A stretch of DNA of 34,581 nucleotides from Paracoccaceae bacterium. GTDB taxonomy: Bacteria > Pseudomonadota > Alphaproteobacteria > Rhodobacterales > Rhodobacteraceae. Shown here in pieces: positions 7,159-15,336 of the stretch. The position numbers and the translations under genes are program-made. Under the pieces are notes generated by a model that was not told the DNA's origin, did not search any database, and saw only the letters and a list, made by a program, of their open reading frames with translations. Where the stretch lies: positions 1 through 34,581 of the forward strand of contig REBU01000038.1 in the NCBI GenBank assembly GCA_007692585.1, given 5' to 3'. How positions within the stretch are numbered: position 1 is the stretch's first letter; each line of letters starts with the position of its first letter.

Positions 7159-7780
7159 AAGCGGGGTGTCGGTGCCGCCTTGCATCTTCGAAAAAAATCA
7201 GCCTGTGACGTGAGGCATCCTTGAGCCGCGCAAGCCATGATGATGATGGCAGCGGCGGGGACAGGACGCTGGACAGGGTTGCTGCGCGCAGATCACACCA
7301 TTGCGCGACATGTGCCTTGTGCTCCTTGCGCTGCGACGCGGCCATTGAACGGAGCACGGGCAGCAGGTCAGTCTACTCGCGATTCAGGCCTCCCGAGAAG
7401 CATGTGCGACAGACTGGTCTTGGCCGGCTCCTTCACCGTCAGGGCCATTTCTCCGAAAAGCTACGCAGAAGAGTCACCACGGCGTGGCGCTGCGAACCGG
7501 CGATCCACTATGTCGAACCCGTCACTCTGCAGATCGAGCGTCTTTGCCTGCACAAGGCGGAAAGGTTTGGGAATCCCGCCGGACGCGAGCATCACCGCTC
7601 TCTTGATCCAACAGCGATCACAACCCGCGGACTTCGGTCCACTCATGTCCAATCAGCGTCCTGGCGGGCATTTGCGCCGCCTTCAAGCATCAAGATCCGC
7701 GCCTCACCCGGACGGAGGCAGGACCGGTATCCATGCATACGCATGCACCGCGCGGATCCCGTAGCGCCTTGAAATTTTGA
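7159..7780. other. Long stretch without a convincing gene
   Basis: About 620 bp lie between cheD and the end of ccmE. Open frames exist on both strands (for example 7237-7764 on plus and 7461-7652 on minus). Their translations are low-complexity, arginine-rich or unrelated to any family I recognise, and none has a good ribosome binding site. In many Rhodobacterales I would expect ccmF beyond ccmE, but no trace of it was found. The stretch could be a decayed gene or a junction left by insertion of the chemotaxis block. Confidence 0.5.
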
Positions 7781-8248
7781 TCAACTCTGCGGGTCAGGCA
7801 GGCCCTGCGGATCAGGGCCGCGCCATTCGCCCTGCGCCTTGAGCGCTTCCATGACCTCACGCGGCATGTAGGTTTCGTCATGCTTTGCAAGGATTTCACT
7901 CGCCTGAAATACCCCGTCGATGAAACGCCCGGTGCCGACCATGCCTTCATTCTCGCTGAAAAGATCCGGCAGGATGCCGCGATAATGCACCTCAACCGAA
8001 GCGGGACCGTCAGTCACGCGAAACACCACTGTGTCGGACTGACCACGCAGGATCGACCCTGGCTCGACAAGACCACCGATTCGGAACACTTCTGTCGGCG
8101 CAGGCGGCTCGGCCAGAACCTGACTGGGCGAGCGGAAAAAGTTGATCCCGTCGCGCATCGCGTAGCCGATCAACGCCGTAGACAGCGCCAGCGCGACAGC
8201 AGCCACCGAGATGATCTGGATACGGCGGGTTTTCTTCAAACTTTTCAT
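7781..8248 (-). CDS. ccmE: Cytochrome c maturation heme chaperone CcmE
   Basis: CcmE binds heme covalently in the periplasm and hands it to the cytochrome c heme lyase. The protein has 155 residues. It starts with a basic cytoplasmic tail and one membrane anchor (about 10-31), followed by the periplasmic OB-fold domain. The heme-binding histidine is H123 within AKHDETYMP, and Y127 supplies the conserved ligand position. It lies 14 bp after argC on the same strand, probably as the last gene of that operon. The rest of the Ccm system is not in the window. Confidence 0.95.
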   Translation of the reverse strand: MKSLKKTRRIQIISVAAVALALSTALIGYAMRDGINFFRSPSQVLAEPPAPTEVFRIGGLVEPGSILRGQSDTVVFRVTDGPASVEVHYRGILPDLFSENEGMVGTGRFIDGVFQASEILAKHDETYMPREVMEALKAQGEWRGPDPQGLPDPQS

Positions 8249-8262
8249 AGCATCCTCAAAGC

Positions 8263-9291
8263 TTACGGGAATACGGGTGCACCCGTCAGCCCCATCGTCT
8301 CATCCAGCCCCAGCATCAGGTTGGCGTTCTGAACCGCCTGCCCGCTGGACCCTTTGCACAGGTTATCGAGTGCGGCCACGACCAAGGCGCGGCCCGGCAC
8401 GCGATCCCCAACCACCCCGATATGCACGAAATTGGACCCGCGCACATCATGCGTCGAGGGGGTTGTGCCAAAAGGTAGCACGCAAATCATTGATTCATCG
8501 CAATAGCGTGCCTGCAAAACTTCGTGAAGGCGCTTCGGGTCGCCATCCAACCAGGCTGTCGCCAGAATTCCGCGATTCATCGGCAAGAGATGCGGCGTGA
8601 ACTGGATCTGCACCGGCCGCCCTGCCAGCGCGCTGAATTCCTGATCGAATTCGCCCAGATGCCGATGCGTCCCGCCGGTCGCATAGGCCTGCGTGCCCTC
8701 GGACAATTCGGCATGCAGCAGGTTTTCCTTCAACGCCCGCCCTGCCCCGGACACTCCGCATTTCAGGTCCAGAATGATCCGGTCGAGGTCAACCACCCCT
8801 GCCTCGATCAGTGGGCGCAGGATGTATTGACCGGTCGCGGCATTGCAGCCCGTCCCCGCTACCAGCCGCGCCGCACGGATCTCCTCGCGGTAAAATTCGG
8901 TCAACCCATAGACCGCCTCGCGCTGCAAATCGGGCGCGGCATGGGGCTGGCCGTACCATTTGGCGTAAGCGGCCGGGTCACGCAGCCGGAAATCGGCGGA
9001 CAGATCGACAATTTTCAGATCGCGCGGCAGCGCCTTGATCACCGCCTGAGAGGTCGCATGCGGAAGCGCGCAAAAGGCCAGATCGATGGTTGAAAAATCC
9101 ACATCTTCGATCCGACAGAGATCAGGCAGATCGAGGTGACGCAGGAAGGGAAAAACCTGCGCCATGGCCTGCCCGGCCTTGCGCTCGCCGGTCAGCGCGG
9201 TGAGGCGCATCTGCGGATGGGTCGAGATCAGCCGCACAAGCTCCGCACCCGTATAGCCCGAAGCCCCGAGAATGGCGATGGATTTGGTCAT
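8263..9291 (-). CDS. argC: N-acetyl-gamma-glutamyl-phosphate reductase ArgC
   Basis: ArgC performs the NADPH-dependent reduction of N-acetylglutamyl phosphate to the semialdehyde in arginine synthesis. The protein has 342 residues. It has an N-terminal Rossmann fold with [10 protein letters not shown] (9-18) and the catalytic cysteine C149 in AGTGCNAATG. The conserved [10 protein letters not shown] segment follows, and there is a late [13 protein letters not shown] helix. Length and motifs match the long type-1 family. The start ATG overlaps the stop of the GIY-YIG gene by 4 bp, and ccmE follows closely. Confidence 0.97.
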   Translation of the reverse strand: MTKSIAILGASGYTGAELVRLISTHPQMRLTALTGERKAGQAMAQVFPFLRHLDLPDLCRIEDVDFSTIDLAFCALPHATSQAVIKALPRDLKIVDLSADFRLRDPAAYAKWYGQPHAAPDLQREAVYGLTEFYREEIRAARLVAGTGCNAATGQYILRPLIEAGVVDLDRIILDLKCGVSGAGRALKENLLHAELSEGTQAYATGGTHRHLGEFDQEFSALAGRPVQIQFTPHLLPMNRGILATAWLDGDPKRLHEVLQARYCDESMICVLPFGTTPSTHDVRGSNFVHIGVVGDRVPGRALVVAALDNLCKGSSGQAVQNANLMLGLDETMGLTGAPVFP

Positions 9292-9638
9292 TTTTGGTCC
9301 TCATCATCAACGCGTCGAAACCCACTATCCACAGAGGAGGTTTTCTTGCGATGCGTACGGTTATACCCGATTTCCGAAACGTTCGAGCGGTTTTCCCGAA
9401 TGAGCTCCGACTCCTTGCGCGTCACTTCGTACTTGTCCGCGCTCTCGAAAAGGATTTCCTTTCTCACTGTAAAATCACGCAATTCCTGATCCGAAAAATC
9501 CGCAGACACAGTGGTGTTGTCCCACGATCCGAAATAGCGCAGCGAATGACCTCGACCGCCAATGTCTTTCCCGATGTAGATTCTGCCGTTGGGGAAAGTC
9601 AGTCGGTAGACAACGTAGCGCAGTCTTGGCCCCGCCAT
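9288..9638 (-). CDS. GIY-YIG nuclease-like protein
   Basis: A 116-residue protein with a compact GIY-YIG-like domain. The paired strands read YVVYRLTF and RIYIGKD, corresponding to the GIY and YIG motifs. A catalytic-type glutamate lies in RKEILFES near residue 61 and a late asparagine in GYNR near 93. This matches a small alphaproteobacterial family whose substrate is unknown to me. Its ATG at 9638 shares one base with the murI stop (TGATG), with an alternative GTG three bases upstream. Its stop overlaps argC by 4 bp. It appears more AT-rich than murI and argC. The fold call is good, while activity as a nuclease is unproven. Confidence 0.8.
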   Translation of the reverse strand: MAGPRLRYVVYRLTFPNGRIYIGKDIGGRGHSLRYFGSWDNTTVSADFSDQELRDFTVRKEILFESADKYEVTRKESELIRENRSNVSEIGYNRTHRKKTSSVDSGFRRVDDEDQK

Positions 9639-10450
9639 CACGCCGCTCGAAACACCGTCTGGCGGCGCAGGAATTGCGTGGCCTTGCGCGAGACATTGAC
9701 CGGATCGCCCGTTGTCAGGAAGGCACTGCTGCGCCCTGCCCCCAGCATTTCCGGGCGGCGTTTGAGGTAATCGTCAAGGCTCGCCGCGACGAGTTTGGGC
9801 TGCGAATAGACATCGACCGACGGCCCCAGCGCCTCGCGAAACGCATGTTCGACCAGCGGGTAATGCGTGCAGCCGAGCACTGCCGCATCGGGCCGCGGCA
9901 TCCGGCGCAGGAGCGATTCGACATGGGAATGGACCAGCGCTTCGGCCAGCTGCATATCGCCCTGCTCGATCGCGTCGACGACGCCCCCGCAGGGTTGCGC
10001 TTCGACATCGACGCCAATCGCGCGGAAGGCCAGTTCGCGCTGGAAGGCGCGGCTGGACACAGTGGCGGGGGTCGCAAACAGGGCCACATGCTTGACAGCG
10101 ACCTCGCGCGGCGGGGAATTGTCGCCCCATTGGCGCTCCGTCAGCGCCTCGATCAGCGGGACAAAAACGCCAAGCACGCGCTTGTCGGCGGGCACCCAGG
10201 TTTCCTGCATCCGTTTCAGCGCCGCCGCCGAGGCCGTGTTGCAGGCCAGGATCACCAGATCGCAGCCCTCCGCCCAGAGCCGTTCGACATTCCCGCAGGT
10301 CAGCGTGAAGATATCTTCGGCATCGCGCACCCCGTAAGGCGCATGAGCATTGTCGCCCAAGTAAACGAAAGGCGTGTCCGGCAAACGCTCGGTCAGCGCG
10401 CCCAGCACTGTCAGCCCGCCGAGGCCCGAATCGAATACGCCCACTGCCAT
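9638..10450 (-). CDS. murI: Glutamate racemase MurI
   Basis: MurI makes D-glutamate for peptidoglycan. It has the N-terminal [11 protein letters not shown] motif, the first catalytic cysteine in ACNTAS and the second in GCTHYPL, the two-cysteine signature of the family. The ATG at 10450 gives 270 residues and starts just before VGVFDSG, with GGAG about eight bases upstream. An ATG at 10486 adds 12 non-conserved residues and is less likely. The gene follows ior by 72 bp and overlaps the GIY-YIG gene, so it probably belongs to the same leftward transcription unit. Confidence 0.95.
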   Translation of the reverse strand: MAVGVFDSGLGGLTVLGALTERLPDTPFVYLGDNAHAPYGVRDAEDIFTLTCGNVERLWAEGCDLVILACNTASAAALKRMQETWVPADKRVLGVFVPLIEALTERQWGDNSPPREVAVKHVALFATPATVSSRAFQRELAFRAIGVDVEAQPCGGVVDAIEQGDMQLAEALVHSHVESLLRRMPRPDAAVLGCTHYPLVEHAFREALGPSVDVYSQPKLVAASLDDYLKRRPEMLGAGRSSAFLTTGDPVNVSRKATQFLRRQTVFRAA

Positions 10451-10522
10451 CTGCCTGTCTCCGGCCCTGAAATCCTGCCCCTGCATAGAACTGGCAGGGG
10501 CGGAAATCCAGTCTGTTCGCGC

Positions 10523-13500
10523 CTATTCAGCGGCGATCCGGGCCGGGCCTGCGTGAAAGGCGGCCAGCAACTCGGCGCGGCGCGCGGCGGCGTTTTCAGC
10601 ATTGCGATGCTTGACCGGGCCGAAACCGCGAATGGTCAGCGGCAATTCGGCAAGCTCCACGGCAATCGCGTGGTTTTCCGGGCTCAGCCCGGTCAGGATC
10701 TGCGCGATCAGCGCTTCATAGTCGCGGATCAACTGGCGCTCCATCCGCCGCTCGGCCGTGTAGCCGAACGGATCGAGCGGCGTGCCGCGCAGGATTTTCA
10801 GCGCGGCCAGAGGCTTGAAGGCGCGCAGGATCCATGGCCCGAAGCTGCGCTTCACCGGGCGGCCATCGGGCCCCATAGGCGACAGAAGCGGTGGCGCGAG
10901 GTGGAAGCGCGGGGTGAAATCGCCGTCAAATTCCGCACGCGCCTTTCCAACCGTCTGCAGATGCAGGCGCGCGACCTCATATTCGTCCTTGTAGCTCAGA
11001 AGCTTGTGATAGCCGCGCGCAATCGCGTCGCGCATCTGCGCATCGGGGGCCTGATCGACCAGCTTGCGGTAGCGCCGCGCCAGACGTTTGGACTGGTATT
11101 GCGTCAGATGCTCCTCGCGCAGCGCGATTTTCTCGTCCAGTGACAGGGGCTTTCGCGCCACCTTGTCGTCGAGCATCTTTGCTGCGGCCTTGGGGTGGAC
11201 CACCGACCAGCGCCCAAATGCGAAGGCGCGCGTGTTGCCCGCAACCGCCGCGCCATTCAACTCGATCGCGCGCAGGATCGCGGCCTCGGAAAGTGGCACC
11301 AGCCCCATCTGCCAGGCCGCGCCCAGCGCCATCATGTTGGAAAAGATGCTGTCGCCCAGAAGCCGCCGCGCCAGATCGGAATAATCGAAAAGCTGCACCC
11401 GCGCGCCGAGCCGGGCTTGCAGCGCAAGTTTCAGATCCTCGGTCGGGATGCGGAATTCGGTGTTGCGGGTGAATTCGCCGGTGATGATCTCATGGCTGTT
11501 GACCGCAGCGCCCGTCTGGCCCGCGCGCATCAGCCCCATGGTCTTGGCGCCCGCCGTCACGACCAGATCGCCGCCGATGACGCAATGCGCCTCGCCAACG
11601 GCGACACGGATAGCCGAGATATCCTCGGGGCGTTCGGCCAGACGGCAATGGATATGCACCGCGCCGCCCTTCTGCGCGAGCCCCGCCATCTCGATCAGCC
11701 CCGCGCCCTTGCCGTCAAGCTGCGCCGCCTGCGCCAGGATCGCGCCCACCGTCACGACGCCTGTGCCGCCGACGCCCGTGATGACGATGTTATGCGTGCC
11801 GTTGATCGCAGGCAGATCGGGCGCAGGCAGCTCCGGCAAATCGACCGAAGCGGTCGCGGCTTTCTTCACCTGCGCGCCCTCCAGCGTCACGAAAGACGGG
11901 CAAAACCCCTTCAGGCAAGAGAAATCCTTGTTGCAGGACGACTGATCAATCGCACGCTTGCGGCCCAGCTCCGTCTCGACCGGCACGATGGAGACGCAAT
12001 TGGATTGCACCCCGCAATCCCCGCAGCCCTCGCAGACATCGGTATTGATGAACACGCGCTGGTCGGGGTCGGGGAAGTGCCCGCGCTTGCGTCGACGGCG
12101 CTTTTCGGCAGCACAAGTCTGCACATAGATGATCGCCGACACGCCCTGATAGGCCGCGCACTCCCTCTGCACCCCCTCCAGCCCGGCGCGGGGATGCCAG
12201 CCCACCACGCGCGGGAAATCGGCGCGGGTGGGCTCTTCCTTCTCGTCGAAGACAACCTCGATCTTGCCCACCCCCATCGCGACCAGCTCATGGGCGATCT
12301 GCGCAGGGCTCAGGCCCCCTTCATTCTTCTGCCCGCCGGTCATGGCGACAGCATCGTTGAACAAGATCTTGTAGGTGATATGCGTGCCCGCCGCGAGTGC
12401 CGCGCGGATCGCCTGCACCCCGGAATGGTTATATGTCCCGTCGCCGAGGTTCTGGAACACATGGGGCCGCGTGGAAAAAGGCGCCTCGCCGATCCAATTC
12501 GCGCCCTCGCCGCCCATCTGCGTGAAGCCCGTCGTCGCGCGGTCCATCCATTGCACCATGTAGTGACAGCCGATGCCCGCATAGGCGCGATGCCCCTCGG
12601 GCACTTTTGTCGAACTGTTATGCGGGCAGCCCGAACAGTAATAAGGCAGCCGCGCCGCCAGATCCTGCGCATTATCCGCCCGGCGCGCATCCGCCAGCAT
12701 CGCCAGCCCCGCCTTCACGCGATCCGTGGCGCGCCCCTCCTCGATCAGGATCGCGCCCAGTTTCTCCGCGATCATGATCGGATCGAGCGCGTAGCGGGTC
12801 GGAAACAACTCGACCTGCCGCCCGTTTTCCCAGGTATCGCCCTTGTGCCAACCATAGACGCGGCGGCCCCGGCGATCGTCGAAAATCGCCTCCTTGACCT
12901 GCACCTCGATCAGCTTGCGCTTTTCCTCGACCACAACGATCAGATCGAGCCCCTCGGCCCAGTCATGAAATCCGCGCATGTCCAGCGGAAAACTCTGGCC
13001 GATTTTGTAGGTCGTGATCCCCAGCCGCTCGGCGCCCGCGGCATCGATCCCCAGCAAGCCCAGCGCATGCACCAGATCGAGCCAGTTCTTGCCCGCGGCC
13101 ACCAGCCCGATCTTCGCCCCCGGTTTGCCCCAGACGCGCCGATCCAGCCCGTTTGCATGCGAAAACGCCTCTGCGGCGAAACGCTTGTAATCGATCATCC
13201 GGGCTTCCTGCGCCACAGGCGTGTCACCCAGCCGGATATTCAGCCCCCCCTCGGGCATCTTGAAATCGGGGGCCGCGAACTGCATCCGATGCGGGTTGCC
13301 ATCAACAATCGCTGTGGCCTCGACTGTCTCCTTGACTGTTTTCAGTCCCACCCAGACGCCCGCGAAACGCGACAGCGCATAGCCGTAATGGCCGAAATCG
13401 AGCACTTCCTGCACGCCCGCGGGCGACAGGACCGGGATATAGGCATCGACCATCGCCCAGTCCGACTGGTGCAGCACGGTCGAGGATTCGCCCGTATGGT

Positions 13501-13936
13501 CATCCCCCATCGCCACCAGAACGCCCCCATTGCGCGACGTGCCGGCCATATTCGCATGACGAAACACATCGCCTGTGCGGTCCACCCCCGGCCCCTTGCC
13601 ATACCAGAGCCCGAACACCCCGTCGAAACGGCCCTCGCCGCGCAGTTCCGCCTGCTGGCTGCCCCAGAGCGCCGTCGCGGCCAGATCTTCGTTCAGCCCT
13701 TCCTGAAACCGGATCTCCGCCGCCTCCAGAAGCGCGCGCGCCCGCCCCATCTGCAAATCGACCGCCCCCAGGGGCGAGCCACGATAGCCTGTCACATACC
13801 CTGCGGTTTTCAGCCCCGCCACCCGGTCGCGAGCGGCCTGCGCCAGCATCAGCCGCACCAGGGCCTGTGTGCCATTGAGCAACACTGGCGATTTCTGAAG
13901 ATCGAATCGGTCCGAAAGCGTGATATCCTGACGCAT
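10523..13936 (-). CDS. Fused indolepyruvate:ferredoxin oxidoreductase
   Basis: This enzyme oxidatively decarboxylates aryl-pyruvates such as indolepyruvate to the acyl-CoA and passes electrons to ferredoxin. It has 1137 residues from the chosen start and fuses the IorA-like and IorB-like subunits. The N-terminal part holds the pyruvate-binding domain. A thiamine diphosphate domain carries GDGTYNHSG (498-506) and FNDAVAMTGGQ. Iron-sulfur cysteines lie in CEGCGDCGVQSNC (635-647) and again at C668, C674 and C679. The C-terminal gamma-type domain starts at GVGGTGVVTVG (721-731). The ATG at 13936 is fixed by GGGAGG seven bases upstream. An earlier ATG at 14077 would cover the shared promoter with the LysR gene. 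No frameshift is seen. Confidence 0.95.
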   Translation of the reverse strand: MRQDITLSDRFDLQKSPVLLNGTQALVRLMLAQAARDRVAGLKTAGYVTGYRGSPLGAVDLQMGRARALLEAAEIRFQEGLNEDLAATALWGSQQAELRGEGRFDGVFGLWYGKGPGVDRTGDVFRHANMAGTSRNGGVLVAMGDDHTGESSTVLHQSDWAMVDAYIPVLSPAGVQEVLDFGHYGYALSRFAGVWVGLKTVKETVEATAIVDGNPHRMQFAAPDFKMPEGGLNIRLGDTPVAQEARMIDYKRFAAEAFSHANGLDRRVWGKPGAKIGLVAAGKNWLDLVHALGLLGIDAAGAERLGITTYKIGQSFPLDMRGFHDWAEGLDLIVVVEEKRKLIEVQVKEAIFDDRRGRRVYGWHKGDTWENGRQVELFPTRYALDPIMIAEKLGAILIEEGRATDRVKAGLAMLADARRADNAQDLAARLPYYCSGCPHNSSTKVPEGHRAYAGIGCHYMVQWMDRATTGFTQMGGEGANWIGEAPFSTRPHVFQNLGDGTYNHSGVQAIRAALAAGTHITYKILFNDAVAMTGGQKNEGGLSPAQIAHELVAMGVGKIEVVFDEKEEPTRADFPRVVGWHPRAGLEGVQRECAAYQGVSAIIYVQTCAAEKRRRRKRGHFPDPDQRVFINTDVCEGCGDCGVQSNCVSIVPVETELGRKRAIDQSSCNKDFSCLKGFCPSFVTLEGAQVKKAATASVDLPELPAPDLPAINGTHNIVITGVGGTGVVTVGAILAQAAQLDGKGAGLIEMAGLAQKGGAVHIHCRLAERPEDISAIRVAVGEAHCVIGGDLVVTAGAKTMGLMRAGQTGAAVNSHEIITGEFTRNTEFRIPTEDLKLALQARLGARVQLFDYSDLARRLLGDSIFSNMMALGAAWQMGLVPLSEAAILRAIELNGAAVAGNTRAFAFGRWSVVHPKAAAKMLDDKVARKPLSLDEKIALREEHLTQYQSKRLARRYRKLVDQAPDAQMRDAIARGYHKLLSYKDEYEVARLHLQTVGKARAEFDGDFTPRFHLAPPLLSPMGPDGRPVKRSFGPWILRAFKPLAALKILRGTPLDPFGYTAERRMERQLIRDYEALIAQILTGLSPENHAIAVELAELPLTIRGFGPVKHRNAENAAARRAELLAAFHAGPARIAAE

Positions 13937-13976
13937 CCTTGCACCTCCCGTCGCAATGTTGCGTAAGGTTTGATCA

Positions 13977-13997
13977 TAGGTCACATTTGCTGACCTA
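13977..13997. promoter_or_regulatory. Perfect 7-7-7 palindrome with LysR-type T-N11-A box
   Basis: TAGGTCA, a 7-bp spacer and TGACCTA form a perfect dyad between the divergent ior and LysR genes. Inside it, T at 13981 and A at 13993 give T-N11-A, the standard LysR-family core. It lies 41 bp from the ior start codon and 100 bp from the LysR start codon. It is a likely operator for the adjacent LysR protein. Confidence 0.65.
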
Positions 13998-14013
13998 CAA
14001 AATGATTTCTTGC

Positions 14014-14051
14014 GTTTAAGCGCTTTTGTGAACAGCAAAAAACGCTTAGAC
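14014..14051. promoter_or_regulatory. Imperfect inverted repeat in the lysR-ior promoter
   Basis: GTTTAAGCG (14014-14022) and CGCTTAGAC (14043-14051) pair at eight of nine positions around a 20-bp AT-rich spacer. AAGCGCTT (14018-14025) is also a palindrome on its own. This may be a second regulator-binding site or a promoter region. No function can be read from it. Confidence 0.4.
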
Positions 14052-14096
14052 AGATCGCGAATTGTTTGCGTAATCAACTGTTGTGGAAATTATGCC

Positions 14097-14990
14097 ATGG
14101 ATTGGGACAAGCTCAGAATCTTTCACGCGGTCGCCGATGCGGGCAGTCTCACCCATGCCGGGGACACACTGAAACTGTCGCAATCCGCCGTCAGCCGCCA
14201 GATCCGCGCGCTCGAGGAATCGCTCGATGCGATTCTGTTCCACCGCCATGCGCGCGGCCTGATTCTGACCGAACAGGGCGAAGTGCTGTTCGCTGCTACC
14301 CGCGACATGAGCCGCACGCTTGAATCTGCCTCCGCGCGCATCCGCGACACTGAGGACGAGGTTTATGGCGAATTGCGCGTCACTTCGACCACAGGCTTCG
14401 GCACGCTGTTTCTTGCCCCCCGCCTGCCTGCACTTTATACACAATATCCCGACATCAAGATCGACCTGATGCTTGAGGAGCGCGTGCTCGATCTGCCAAT
14501 GCGCGAAGCCGATGTGGCGATTCGCATGAAAGAACCCTCGCAGGCCGATCTGATCCGCAAAAGATTGATGACCGTAACGATGCGGCTCTATGCCTCCGAG
14601 GAGTATCTGCGCGCCAATGGCAGGCCCGAAACGATTGAAGATCTTGCCGATTTCCGGCTGATCTCGCAAAACATCGCCTCCGCGCAAGTCAGTGTGGGCG
14701 CGCAGCTGATCCGCGAACTGACCGCCCGCCCCTTGCGGTCAAGCTTCACTGTGAACAACTATTTCGGCGTGCTGCAGGCCGTTATCAATGATCTGGGGAT
14801 CGGAGTGCTTCCCGATTACGTTTCCGAAGATTTCCCCGAGCTGGTCCATGTCCTGCCAGAGGTCGCCAGTGGCGATATCCCGGTTTTCCTCGCCTATCCC
14901 GAAGAATTGCGCCATTCCCGCCGCATTGCCGCGTTTCGTGATTTCGTCGTCGAAGAGATCGTCGCCTATCGCCGCGCACGCCAGAGCTGA
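14097..14990 (+). CDS. LysR-family regulator, LsrB/VtlR-like
   Basis: A LysR-type regulator of 298 residues. The N-terminal winged helix-turn-helix (about 4-62) reads MDWDKLRIFHAVADAGSLTH and then SQSAVSRQIRALE. This opening closely matches my memory of rhizobial LsrB and Brucella VtlR. The substrate-binding domain fills the rest. The ATG at 14097 is chosen because it begins the conserved MDWDKLR block; an in-frame ATG at 14010 adds 29 residues without family match. The gene diverges from ior across 160 bp. A predicted small RNA lies about 125 bp downstream, as AbcR RNAs do next to lsrB/vtlR in Rhizobiales. The LysR family is certain; the LsrB/VtlR subgroup is likely. Confidence 0.9.
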   Translation: MDWDKLRIFHAVADAGSLTHAGDTLKLSQSAVSRQIRALEESLDAILFHRHARGLILTEQGEVLFAATRDMSRTLESASARIRDTEDEVYGELRVTSTTGFGTLFLAPRLPALYTQYPDIKIDLMLEERVLDLPMREADVAIRMKEPSQADLIRKRLMTVTMRLYASEEYLRANGRPETIEDLADFRLISQNIASAQVSVGAQLIRELTARPLRSSFTVNNYFGVLQAVINDLGIGVLPDYVSEDFPELVHVLPEVASGDIPVFLAYPEELRHSRRIAAFRDFVVEEIVAYRRARQS

Positions 14991-15082
14991 GCACTGCCCC
15001 GCGCGCTAAGGCTCTGTAACTTTAGCATGAGGCAAGTTTGCAACGCAGGGCTGTATTCTGCAGCAGCGTCAAAACATTTAAC

Positions 15083-15110
15083 TTGCGTAATGTGCATGCG
15101 GCTCCATATT
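15083..15110 (+). promoter_or_regulatory. Predicted sigma-70 promoter of the small RNA
   Basis: TTGCGT (15083-15088) and CATATT (15105-15110) are separated by 16 bp. Read as CTTGCG and CATATT the spacing is 17 bp, close to the alphaproteobacterial consensus. The expected start falls near 15117, right at the base of the first hairpin. A GCAA-GT-TTGC palindrome lies upstream at 15032-15041 and could bind an activator. Confidence 0.5.
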
Positions 15111-15116
15111 AGGATC

Positions 15117-15189
15117 AGGGCCGACGCTGAGGCATCGGTCCTAACCTCCCTGTTGGACTTTGGCCGAGCTCTGCGCTCGGCCTTTTTTT
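15117..15189 (+). ncRNA. Predicted trans-acting small RNA with anti-Shine-Dalgarno linker, possibly AbcR-like
   Basis: The stretch of about 73 nt forms two hairpins. The first pairs 15117-15124 with 15135-15142 (eight pairs including one G-U). The second is a strong terminator with an eight-pair stem and seven Ts. The linker between them (15143-15161) is predicted to be single-stranded and contains CCTCCC (15145-15150), which can pair with ribosome binding sites. A promoter-like sequence lies just upstream and no open frame covers the stretch. Its place after an LsrB/VtlR-like LysR gene parallels the AbcR RNAs of Rhizobiales, which repress transporter mRNAs through CUCCC-type motifs. The RNA is predicted from structure only, and the AbcR link is inference. 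Confidence 0.6.
15162..15189 (+). terminator. Strong rho-independent terminator
   Basis: GGCCGAGC and GCTCGGCC form a perfect eight-pair stem around the loop TCTGC, followed by seven Ts. It ends the predicted small RNA and any read-through from the LysR gene, and insulates purL. Confidence 0.93.
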
Positions 15190-15336
15190 ACGTCATCGCC
15201 GGCGCATGCAGGCGCAGGGCGCGGTTTCTGGCAGAGCGCCCCCCCTTTCCCCTCCCGCAGCTATGGCTTATGGACGGTCCAACGGCCCCTGACCGAAATT
15301 CCGGCCCTCGCGAAACCTGCGCAAAGGTAGACCAAG

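Noticed and set aside
7221-7772. Two overlapping plus-strand open frames of about 180 codons between cheD and ccmE
   Set aside because: Both are arginine-rich in different frames, without a ribosome binding site or any recognised domain. They look like chance frames in GC-rich DNA.
9626-11143. Plus-strand open frame of 505 codons opposite murI and the end of ior
   Set aside because: It is a shadow of two real genes in GC-rich DNA and shows no family pattern.
11195-13966. Very long plus-strand open frame (923 codons) opposite ior
   Set aside because: It is the antisense shadow of the fused oxidoreductase, whose motifs are all intact on the minus strand. The antisense product is rich in His, Arg and Pro and has no domain.
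15190-15336. Possible purine riboswitch or purD-type RNA motif before purL
   Set aside because: No recognisable conserved core was found, and the upstream structure is better explained as a separate small RNA with its own terminator.
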